Positions 1 to 5,624 of a DNA stretch of 6,272 bases are shown one piece after another (the stretch's first letter is position 1; every line of letters starts with the position of its first letter). A program made the translations under genes and the position numbers. The notes under the pieces are model-generated. The model did not search any database, was not told the origin of the DNA, and worked only from the letters and a program-made list of their open reading frames with translations. The stretch lies in the NCBI GenBank assembly GCA_903643055.1, contig CAHJWV010000560.1:1-6272 (forward strand). The letters are read 5' to 3'. This DNA comes from Burkholderiales bacterium (GTDB taxonomy: Bacteria > Pseudomonadota > Gammaproteobacteria > Burkholderiales > Burkholderiaceae).

Positions 1-16
1 CGCAGGACACTGCCCG

Positions 17-1102
17 ATGAGCATCCAGACCGATGATTTCGCTGCCCCGCCTCGCCGTGGCGGCGGCGAAGCGCCTGCAGACAAACGCGTGATCAGCGCG
101 GTGCCGACCTCGCCCAACGAAGAAGCCATCGAGCGCGCGCTGCGCCCGAAAGGCTTGGCGGAATACGTGGGTCAGACCAAGGCGCGCGAGCAACTGGAGA
201 TCTTCATCGGCGCGGCCAAGATGCGCGCCGAGGCGATGGACCATGTGCTGCTTTTCGGCCCACCGGGGCTGGGCAAGACGACCCTCAGCCACATCATCGC
301 CAACGAGTTGGGCGTCAACCTGCGCCAGACCTCCGGCCCGGTGCTGGAAAAGCCGAAAGACCTGGCAGCGATTCTGACCAACCTCGAACGCAACGATGTG
401 CTCTTCATCGATGAAATTCACCGCCTGTCACCGGTGGTCGAGGAGATTCTTTACCCGGCGCTCGAGGACTATCAGATCGACATCATGATCGGCGAAGGCC
501 CCGCCGCGCGCTCCATCAAGCTCGATCTGCAGCCCTTCACGCTGGTGGGCGCCACCACGCGTGCCGGCATGCTGACCAACCCGCTGCGCGACCGCTTCGG
601 CATCGTCGCGCGGCTGGAGTTCTATACCGCCGAAGAACTGGCGCGCATCGTTCACCGCTCGGCCAGCCTGCTGAATGTGCCGACCGATGCGGAAGGCGCG
701 TTCGAAATCGCCCGCCGTTCGCGCGGCACGCCGCGCATCGCCAATCGCCTGCTGCGCCGCGTGCGTGACTACGCCGACGTGAAGGGCGATGGTCGGATCT
801 TCAAAGGGCTGGCCGACAAGGCTTTGGCGATGCTCGATGTCGACCCGCAAGGCTTCGACGTGATGGACCGCAAGCTGCTCGAAGCGGTGATCCACCGATT
901 CGATGGCGGCCCGGTGGGGCTGGACAACGTGGCGGCGGCGATCGGCGAAGAGCGCGAAACGATCGAAGACGTCATTGAGCCTTACCTGATTCAGCAAGGC
1001 TTTCTGCAACGCACGCCCCGCGGGCGCATTGCCACGCTCGCAGCCTACCGGCACCTGGGCGTGACCCCGCCCAAGACGGCCAGCGATCTGTTCGACGTCT
1101 GA
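17..1102 (+). CDS. ruvB: Holliday junction branch migration DNA helicase RuvB
   Basis: RuvB is the hexameric AAA+ ATPase that, with RuvA, drives branch migration of Holliday junctions in recombinational repair; RuvC then cuts the junction. The 361-residue product shows the family's landmarks in order: Walker A GPPGLGKT (residues 81-88), Walker B LFIDEIH (129-135), the sensor-1 region LVGATTRAG (177-184), TNPLRDRFG (187-195) with the arginines of the ATPase interface, sensor 2 [13 protein letters not shown] (236-248), and a C-terminal winged helix with [12 protein letters not shown] (326-337) for DNA binding. The length is slightly above the usual 330-350 because of a variable, Pro/Gly-rich N-terminal tail of about 30 residues. 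The ATG at 17 is preceded by AGGA at 4-7, nine bases away, which supports this start. The promoter and any ruvA/ruvC partner lie outside the window. It converges on the next gene. The gene looks intact and the call is secure. Confidence 0.98.
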   Translation: MSIQTDDFAAPPRRGGGEAPADKRVISAVPTSPNEEAIERALRPKGLAEYVGQTKAREQLEIFIGAAKMRAEAMDHVLLFGPPGLGKTTLSHIIANELGVNLRQTSGPVLEKPKDLAAILTNLERNDVLFIDEIHRLSPVVEEILYPALEDYQIDIMIGEGPAARSIKLDLQPFTLVGATTRAGMLTNPLRDRFGIVARLEFYTAEELARIVHRSASLLNVPTDAEGAFEIARRSRGTPRIANRLLRRVRDYADVKGDGRIFKGLADKALAMLDVDPQGFDVMDRKLLEAVIHRFDGGPVGLDNVAAAIGEERETIEDVIEPYLIQQGFLQRTPRGRIATLAAYRHLGVTPPKTASDLFDV

Positions 1103-1114
1103 CCTCACACTGGA

Positions 1115-1138
1115 GCGGCATGCTTTCGCGGATGCCGC
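1115..1138. terminator. Hairpin in convergent gap, possible bidirectional terminator
   Basis: Between the convergent stops of ruvB (1102) and the 134-residue gene (1146) there is a perfect 7-bp inverted repeat, GCGGCAT (1115-1121) and ATGCCGC (1132-1138), with a 10-base loop. Its position, 12 bases past the ruvB stop and 7 bases past the opposing stop, fits a shared transcription end. Neither side has the T-run of a classic intrinsic terminator, so it may instead act as a 3' end stabiliser, or termination may be Rho-dependent. Confidence 0.4.
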
Positions 1139-1145
1139 GGCTTGG

Positions 1146-1550
1146 TCAGATCAGGTCTTCAACCGCCAGCCAGTGGTATTTGACTGCGGTGCGCGCGCCG
1201 AAACGCTGCGCCACATCCGCCACACGCTGCACATGGGCGCTGTCGGGTGCATACACCATCAGCCAGTGGCAGCCTTCGCGTGACAACGCCTGGTAACGCC
1301 GCATCAAGGTCACCTCATAGCCGAAGCCTGCAAAGTCGCTTGCATGCGCAAGCATGTCTTCCATCTGGGCGTGGGATTCTGCAGCGCTGTAATGAAGCAG
1401 GTCTTCGTCATCGAAGCCGGCGTCACGAAGCGCGCTGATCACCGCATGCTCGCTGGCTTGCGATGGCAACGCCACCACCACATGCCCGACTGGCATGTAG
1501 GTACCGAGCGACTGAGGCCGATCGGCTTTGGTCATCCGCTTGATCGTCAT
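1146..1550 (-). CDS. Uncharacterised 134-residue cytoplasmic protein
   Basis: I do not recognise a characterised family. The product has no signal peptide or membrane segment. After a basic N-terminal tail (residues 1-18), residues 22-134 read like a compact alpha/beta domain: strand GHVVVALP (22-29), helix SEHAVISALRDAGF (33-46), an acidic helix around ESHAQMEDML (58-67), then a helix of MRRYQAL type (83-89), strand HWLMVYAP (95-102) with a following helix, and a C-terminal YHWLAVEDL. That order resembles ferredoxin-like regulators and the YflT/general-stress-17M type domain, but this is only a suggestion. The ATG at 1550 was chosen over the longer frame (to 1619) because AGGAGA lies at 1556-1561, five bases upstream, and a promoter-like element occupies 1589-1616 inside the longer version. 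The gene therefore appears to be transcribed alone, apart from the upstream phosphatase operon. Confidence 0.8.
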   Translation of the reverse strand: MTIKRMTKADRPQSLGTYMPVGHVVVALPSQASEHAVISALRDAGFDDEDLLHYSAAESHAQMEDMLAHASDFAGFGYEVTLMRRYQALSREGCHWLMVYAPDSAHVQRVADVAQRFGARTAVKYHWLAVEDLI

Positions 1551-1555
1551 GCAAA

Positions 1556-1561
1556 TCTCCT
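1556..1561 (-). promoter_or_regulatory. Ribosome binding site deciding the start at 1550
   Basis: AGGAGA on the minus strand, five bases before the ATG at 1550-1548. It is the strongest Shine-Dalgarno near this gene and is the reason for preferring the 134-residue product to the 157-residue open frame. Confidence 0.75.
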
Positions 1562-1588
1562 GACAAGACCGTTGGGCTTCTCTCAACA

Positions 1589-1616
1589 AGTCTAGGCGGT
1601 GCTTTGCAGGCGTCAA
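1589..1616 (-). promoter_or_regulatory. Sigma70-type promoter for the 134-residue gene
   Basis: Read on the minus strand, TTGACG (1616-1611) is one base from the -35 consensus and TAGACT (1594-1589) matches four of six -10 positions, with a 16-base spacer. The element lies 38 bases upstream of the ATG at 1550, leaving a short leader that contains the strong Shine-Dalgarno at 1556-1561. Its position and spacing make it the best promoter candidate in the window. It is predicted from sequence only. Confidence 0.6.
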
Positions 1617-1673
1617 CAATTGGACAGGCGGGCCTTTTTGTCAGTGCAGGTATCAGGTCAGAGTGAGTGCATA

Positions 1674-2342
1674 TCAGGCGCTTCGTCCAAGCATCACCGC
1701 ACCATCGCTGCTTTCATCGAGCGCGACCTCATCAAGGTGAGAGGTGTCGCTCCAACCGATCAGCGTGAATCCGCCCGCGGCATACAGCAACCGATTGATG
1801 CTCGCATTGCCTACTTGCCAGGTGCGTGGGGCCTGCAGGTCGACACGAGAGGCTGCGCGATACAGGCAATCCATCACCCCGCCGTGTGCCACCAGCGCAA
1901 TCGTCTGCCCGGGGTGAGCCGCGGCCAGCCGCGTCGCCGTGCTCACACAACGGTCATAGAAGTCCTGCAGCACTTCGCCGCCTTGCGGCCCGAAATCGGG
2001 CTCGCGCTTGCGCCAGCGCAGCGATTCTTCGGGCCAGCGGGCTTCGATTTCCTTGAAAGAGCTGCCCTCGAAAACGCCGAAGCCTCGCTCGCGCAGGCCA
2101 ATGTCGATCGTGACCGACAGGCCCGCACCCAATGCCACCGATTCAGCCGTTTGATAAGCCCGCAGCAGGTCGCTGGCGTAGACGGCGCTCAGCCCTTCAT
2201 CGGCCACCGCCGCCGCCAGGCGATGCGCTTGCCAGCGGCCGCGTTCGTTGAGCGGAATGTCGAGTTGGCCTTGGATTCGAGTGTCGACATTCCAGTCGGT
2301 TTCACCATGGCGAATGGCGAGGACGCGGGTGGCTTGCTCCAT
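1674..2342 (-). CDS. Histidine phosphatase family protein (phosphoglycerate mutase-like)
   Basis: This is a branch-1 histidine phosphatase of 222 residues, the superfamily of cofactor-dependent phosphoglycerate mutase, GpmB-type and alpha-ribazole phosphatases. These enzymes transfer phosphate to an active-site histidine. Visible residues are the RHGET signature (11-15, with His12 as the presumed nucleophile), the nearby QGQLDIPLNERG (24-35), Arg61 in SDLLRAYQTAE, the acid LRERGFGVFEG (83-93, Glu85 as the probable proton donor) and the second histidine in VAHGG (152-155, His153). The enzyme looks catalytically complete and soluble. The substrate cannot be read from sequence: no cobalamin genes are nearby, so CobC is not favoured. 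The ATG at 2342 shares one base with the upstream PEBP-family stop (TGATG), and only a weak Shine-Dalgarno-like AGGCGA precedes it, so translation is probably coupled to that gene. Confidence 0.93.
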   Translation of the reverse strand: MEQATRVLAIRHGETDWNVDTRIQGQLDIPLNERGRWQAHRLAAAVADEGLSAVYASDLLRAYQTAESVALGAGLSVTIDIGLRERGFGVFEGSSFKEIEARWPEESLRWRKREPDFGPQGGEVLQDFYDRCVSTATRLAAAHPGQTIALVAHGGVMDCLYRAASRVDLQAPRTWQVGNASINRLLYAAGGFTLIGWSDTSHLDEVALDESSDGAVMLGRSA

Positions 2343-2968
2343 CAGAGAAGTCGCCTGTTCAAGGTGTAAGTACCGGAATGCGTGGCCTCGGCCAGCACAT
2401 GTGGAAAGATCGCTTCGCGGACCTGGGCGCCACCGAATACGCCATCGATCGGCGCACGCGGGACCGATAGCGCATACAGCGTTAAAACATAGTGATGGAC
2501 CAGCGAGTCGTTGAAGGGTGGGAACGGGCCGTCGTAGCCGAAGTAAGAGCCGGCCATATCAGCGTTGGAGGAAAACCAGCCCGTGTAGTCATTCAGGCCT
2601 TGCCGTGCACCATGCGCCGTTGCCGGGCCGGGCTTGCCATGCGGCGTGAAGCCGTGGCTGAATTCGCCTTCGGCCAATTGCTGCAAGCCGGTAGGCAGGT
2701 CGACCAGCACCCAATGGAAGAAGTCGACGCGAGGCAGATCGCTCGGCACTTCACGCCCGGCCTGATTGACGTCATCGCCGCGGCTGGGCACATCGAAATC
2801 GTGGCAGATCAACGCAAACGACTGGGTGTCGGTCGGCACTTCGCTCCAGGCCAGATGCGGGCTGATGTTGTCGGAAAACACGGCGCCGCCCGCGCCATCG
2901 GGTTGGCCTGCCGCAAACCGGGTCGGTATGCGGTCCCCGTCGATCCAGCTGTTGCTCCACAGTTTCAT
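2342..2968 (-). CDS. YbhB/YbcL family Raf kinase inhibitor-like protein (PEBP fold)
   Basis: The 208-residue product belongs to the phosphatidylethanolamine-binding protein (PEBP) superfamily, bacterial YbhB/YbcL branch, whose physiological role is poorly known. Visible signatures are the N-terminal MKLWSNSWIDGDRIP typical of YbhB, NISPHLAWSEVP (34-45), the ligand-pocket motif CHDFDVP (55-61, a DPDAP variant), HWVLVDLP (85-92), and the conserved GYDGPFPPFNDSLVHHY (144-160). It is longer than E. coli YbhB (about 160 residues) because of an insert after DFDVP (about 62-82, with DDVNQAGREVP) and a loop at about 98-140; I recall this longer form in other Burkholderiales. No signal peptide is visible, so it should be cytoplasmic. 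The ATG at 2968 is chosen over the longer frame to 3043 because homology begins there, the extension overlaps the DUF1840 gene, and GAGAGAGA (2972-2979) can serve as a weak binding site. It is coupled to the phosphatase downstream. Confidence 0.93.
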   Translation of the reverse strand: MKLWSNSWIDGDRIPTRFAAGQPDGAGGAVFSDNISPHLAWSEVPTDTQSFALICHDFDVPSRGDDVNQAGREVPSDLPRVDFFHWVLVDLPTGLQQLAEGEFSHGFTPHGKPGPATAHGARQGLNDYTGWFSSNADMAGSYFGYDGPFPPFNDSLVHHYVLTLYALSVPRAPIDGVFGGAQVREAIFPHVLAEATHSGTYTLNRRLL

Positions 2969-2992
2969 GCGTCTCTCTCGTCTCGTGGTGCG

Positions 2993-3005
2993 CCCGCGGT
3001 GCGGG
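2993..3005. other. Small GC-rich hairpin between DUF1840 and ybhB-like genes
   Basis: CCCGC (2993-2997) and GCGGG (3001-3005) form a perfect 5-bp stem with a three-base loop, four bases beyond the DUF1840 stop in the 40-base gap before the YbhB-type gene. There is no T-run, so it is unlikely to end transcription fully. It could mark an mRNA processing or stabilising point within the operon, or be chance in GC-rich DNA. Confidence 0.25.
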
Positions 3006-3008
3006 TCT

Positions 3009-3332
3009 TTAGACTCCCCAAACAATGTCTTCACCAGCGCCATGCGCGCGCTTCATCATCTCCAGCAAGGGCCAGGCCCGCTGCCGCAAACTGACGCCTT
3101 CACGGCGAGATGACGATGGCTCGTCTTTGTCGTCTTTTTCTGAAGCCTTGCCGGCGGCAGCCTCGTCCGCCGAGATCGCTTGCTCTAGCGCGTCCATCGC
3201 TGCCGGCATCACCGCCGACTCGATGATGCCTTTGGCCGAAGGCTCCCTGCCGATGAGACGCAGCACCTGATCGCCGCCTGGAGCCATCATGATCACATCG
3301 CTTGCGGCCTTGGATTTGAACTTGTAGATCAT
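3009..3332 (-). CDS. DUF1840 domain-containing protein
   Basis: The 107-residue product matches the DUF1840 family, small proteins of unknown function that I know mainly from betaproteobacteria. The diagnostic N-terminus MIYKFKSKAASDVIMMAPGG (1-20) is followed by DQVLRLIGREPSAKGIIE (21-38), an Ala-rich helix (42-60), a charged, probably disordered linker with alternating Lys and Asp/Glu (about 61-78), and a C-terminal helix RQRAWPLLEMMKRA (83-96), which is often the second conserved block. No signal peptide or transmembrane segment is visible, so it is probably cytoplasmic. The ATG at 3332 fits the family start, with GAAGGG at 3343-3348 as a ribosome binding site about ten bases upstream. It lies 40 bases upstream of the YbhB-type gene in the same direction, so co-transcription is likely. 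No biochemical role can be inferred. Confidence 0.92.
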   Translation of the reverse strand: MIYKFKSKAASDVIMMAPGGDQVLRLIGREPSAKGIIESAVMPAAMDALEQAISADEAAAGKASEKDDKDEPSSSRREGVSLRQRAWPLLEMMKRAHGAGEDIVWGV

Positions 3333-3524
3333 CGCGCGTAAGCCCTTCGGAGCAGTCGAGGATAGCGATTGTGCGCCGGGCCCAAGTACATCAAGGCTTT
3401 CACGCAGCCGCCGTGACGGGCGCAGGCCGTGATCATCGGAATGTCAACGGCCCATGGAAGGCCATCTATTGATCGACATGGGCAGGCGGCAACCGCCGCG
3501 CGGTGAACCCGCGAAGGGGCTGGC
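3333..3524 (-). other. 192-base gap between the GGDEF-EAL gene and DUF1840
   Basis: This is the longest stretch without a confident gene. On the minus strand it holds, in order, two GC-rich hairpins just after the GGDEF-EAL stop, a perfect -35-like TTGACA (3447-3442) without a usable -10 at the expected distance, and a 35-codon frame from ATG 3436 to a TGA at 3331-3329 that overlaps the DUF1840 ATG as ATGA. The 35-codon frame has no Shine-Dalgarno and no recognised similarity, so I do not call it a gene. The promoter for the DUF1840 operon is expected here, but I could not place it with confidence. Confidence 0.5.
3485..3513. other. Tandem hairpins after the GGDEF-EAL stop
   Basis: Two perfect 5-bp stems sit side by side: GGCGG/CCGCC at 3485-3489 and 3493-3497 with a three-base loop, and CGCGG/CCGCG at 3499-3503 and 3509-3513 with a five-base loop. 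They begin 11 bases beyond the GGDEF-EAL stop codon (3527-3525). No T-run follows in the direction of transcription. They may protect the 3' end of the c-di-GMP operon mRNA or help Rho-dependent termination. Short stems of this kind also arise by chance in GC-rich DNA. Confidence 0.3.
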
Positions 3525-5624
3525 TTACGAGCGCAAAAGCCGCACAGAAGGCGCTTCTGCGCGCACGACGGCTTCCAGCTTGGCCTCAAAGCCCGAGGTG
3601 TCGAGTGCAGGTGCGAAAAGAAAGCCCTGGAATTCATCGCAGCCTGCATCAAGCAAAAACTGCCGCTGAGACTCGGTTTCCACGCCTTCGGCGATCACCC
3701 GAAGGTTCATCGCGCGGCCCAGTTGCACGATCGCATTGACGATCGCTACATCACCGCCATCGCCCGGCAGGTTCTTGATGAAGCTGCGGTCGATCTTCAA
3801 TCGATCGATCGGAAAACGCTTCAGGTAGGCCAGGCTCGAATAGCCGGTACCGAAGTCATCGATCGCCATCAGCACACCGAGTTGCTCCAGCGCCTGCAGG
3901 CGATGCAGCGCATCTTGTGCGTCGTGGATCAGGATCGATTCAGTGAGCTCCAACTCCAGAAGCTCCGCAGGCAAGGCCGCGGAACTCAGTTCATTGGCGA
4001 CGCGCTCGATGAAATCCGGCTGTTGAAACTGAAGCGCCGACACGTTGATCGAGACCGGGATCGAAAGCCCGCTTGCGCGCCAAAGGGCTGCCTGACGCAC
4101 CGCCTCAGACAAAACCCAATCACCGATCGGAATGATGAAACCGCTTTCTTCGGCCACCGGAATGAATTCGCTCGGGGCGATTTCGCCCAGCTCCGGATCG
4201 GTCCAGCGAATCAACGCTTCGGCCCCGATCACACGACCGGTCTTCAGATCAATCTGCGGCTGGTAATGCAGGCGAAACAAGCCACTGCTCAGCGCCTGAC
4301 GCATCGCGTGGTCGATCTGCATCTGTGATCTGAAGGTCACATCCCGGTGCGGCTGATGGAAGCGGAAGCTGGCGCGCCCCGCTTCCTTGACGCGATGCAT
4401 CGCAGCGTCAGCGCGGCGCATTAACTCGTCCTGGGTCGTGCCGTCGTTCGGGCACAGCGCCACACCAATGCTGCAAGTCACCGTGAAGTTAACGTCATCG
4501 AGCGTGAAGGGCCGGGCCATCGCCTCGATGACACGGCGCGCCGTGACTTCGGCACCGGCCACATCGGCCTGATGAACCAGCAACACGAATTCATCACCGC
4601 CCAGGCGGGCAATGGTGTCGACCGCACGCAGGCAGGCTTTGACGCGCTCAGTGACTTCAAGCAACACGCGATCGCCAAAGCCCAGACCCAAGGTGTCATT
4701 GATGTGCTTGAAGCGGTCGAGATTGAGCACCATCAACGCAAAAGGCTGACCATTGCGCTGCGCCATCGCCAACGCAAACTCGATGCGATCGGCCAGCAAG
4801 CGACGATTGGGCAAGCCGGTCAACGCGTCGGTGTGAGAAAGTTCTTCGATGCGGCGCGTCGCGGCCAGCTTCTCGCTGATGTCTCGAAATGAGAACACCC
4901 GCCCTACCGGTTGACCGCGGCTGCTCTGCGGCAAAGTCACCCGTTCGATGACCTTGCCGGAATGCAGCGTGATCACATCGGTCGTCTGAAGCAATGCTGC
5001 ATCGTTGATGGCATTCAGGCGGCGGGAATAGTCTTCGCCATCGCTGACCGCACGGCGCATCCAAGCCTGCACGGCACGACCGTCACGCTGCGTCAACAGC
5101 TCGTCCGGCAAGCCCCACAAAGTTGCGAATCGACGATTGAAATTGCGGATCGCGCCGCCGAGATCGGTAACCAGAATGCCATCGGCCGTTGACTCCAGCG
5201 TGGCACGCAATTCGGCCACGCTCGATTCGAGTTGCTCTTCCGCGGCGCGCTGCGCCCGGCGGTCTTGCACCGCGACCACAAACACATCGTCCGTCGCCGC
5301 GTGTGCGCCCATGCGGCTCACGCGGCGAGATACCGGGATGATCGAACCATCAAATCGCCGCACCAACGTTTCCGACAGGATGTGGTCAGTCAGTCCTTCA
5401 GCCGCTTCTCGCCAAAAGATAACGTCTTCGACACTGGCACTCACGTCCATCACCGATCGTCCGCGCAAAGCCCATGCGTCTACGCCAAGCAGCGTGCCTG
5501 CGGCTGTGTTCGCCGAGAGAATCTGCTGGGTCTGTGCGTCGACCAGCCAGACCGGATCGAGAAGACTCTCGATCAGTGCTGACCACAGGTCGACCGCAGC
5601 CGATGGCACGGCAGCCACCGTCAC
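3525..5624 (-). CDS. PAS-PAS-GGDEF-EAL cyclic-di-GMP signalling protein
   Basis: This 699-residue soluble hybrid protein would make and/or break cyclic di-GMP. Domains in order: PAS 1 (about 12-120), a short helical linker (121-140), PAS 2 (about 137-252), GGDEF (about 259-420) and EAL (about 433-685). No membrane segment is present, so it senses a cytoplasmic cue. The GGDEF domain has GGDEF (342-346) and an inhibitory-site RxxD (Arg333-Asp336), but the usual DxDxFK is NLDRFK (301-306) and the usual TLGH is TLGL (311-314), so cyclase activity is uncertain. The EAL domain looks complete: EAL (469-471), INVS (526-529), ELTES (559-563), DDFGTG (589-594), LKID (609-612), AEGVE (645-649) and QG (666-667). 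The start is GTG at 5624, with AGGAG at 5633-5637 eight bases upstream. It overlaps the HD-GYP stop by four bases (GTGA). The likely net role is c-di-GMP hydrolysis, possibly modulated by GTP binding to the GGDEF domain. Confidence 0.96.
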   Translation of the reverse strand: MTVAAVPSAAVDLWSALIESLLDPVWLVDAQTQQILSANTAAGTLLGVDAWALRGRSVMDVSASVEDVIFWREAAEGLTDHILSETLVRRFDGSIIPVSRRVSRMGAHAATDDVFVVAVQDRRAQRAAEEQLESSVAELRATLESTADGILVTDLGGAIRNFNRRFATLWGLPDELLTQRDGRAVQAWMRRAVSDGEDYSRRLNAINDAALLQTTDVITLHSGKVIERVTLPQSSRGQPVGRVFSFRDISEKLAATRRIEELSHTDALTGLPNRRLLADRIEFALAMAQRNGQPFALMVLNLDRFKHINDTLGLGFGDRVLLEVTERVKACLRAVDTIARLGGDEFVLLVHQADVAGAEVTARRVIEAMARPFTLDDVNFTVTCSIGVALCPNDGTTQDELMRRADAAMHRVKEAGRASFRFHQPHRDVTFRSQMQIDHAMRQALSSGLFRLHYQPQIDLKTGRVIGAEALIRWTDPELGEIAPSEFIPVAEESGFIIPIGDWVLSEAVRQAALWRASGLSIPVSINVSALQFQQPDFIERVANELSSAALPAELLELELTESILIHDAQDALHRLQALEQLGVLMAIDDFGTGYSSLAYLKRFPIDRLKIDRSFIKNLPGDGGDVAIVNAIVQLGRAMNLRVIAEGVETESQRQFLLDAGCDEFQGFLFAPALDTSGFEAKLEAVVRAEAPSVRLLRS

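Noticed and set aside
428..1108. 226-codon open frame antisense to ruvB
   Set aside because: It lies wholly within the secure ruvB gene, has no recognisable domain, and its composition (many His, Arg, Ala, Gln) is that of a GC-rich shadow frame.
1626..1640. Intrinsic terminator at GGCGGGCCTTTTTG
   Set aside because: The only self-complementary stem (AGGC/GCCT) would have a two-base loop, and the T-run is on the plus strand, where no gene ends nearby.
1599..2369. 256-codon plus-strand frame opposite the histidine phosphatase gene
   Set aside because: The minus strand carries a complete phosphatase with all catalytic motifs; the opposite frame has no motif and crosses the promoter region.
2969..3043. 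25-residue N-terminal extension of the YbhB-type protein
   Set aside because: It overlaps the end of DUF1840, is rich in Arg without family similarity, and the family's typical start MKLxSNS lies at 2968.
2492..3094. 200-codon plus-strand frame opposite the YbhB-type gene
   Set aside because: It spans the reverse of two recognised genes and their gap, with no domain of its own.
3419..3447. Promoter based on the perfect TTGACA at 3447-3442
   Set aside because: At a 17-base spacing the -10 would be TGCGCC, with only one consensus match, so the box alone does not support a promoter call.
3723..4328. 201-codon plus-strand frame inside the EAL region
   Set aside because: It is the complement of conserved EAL motifs and shows no independent signature.
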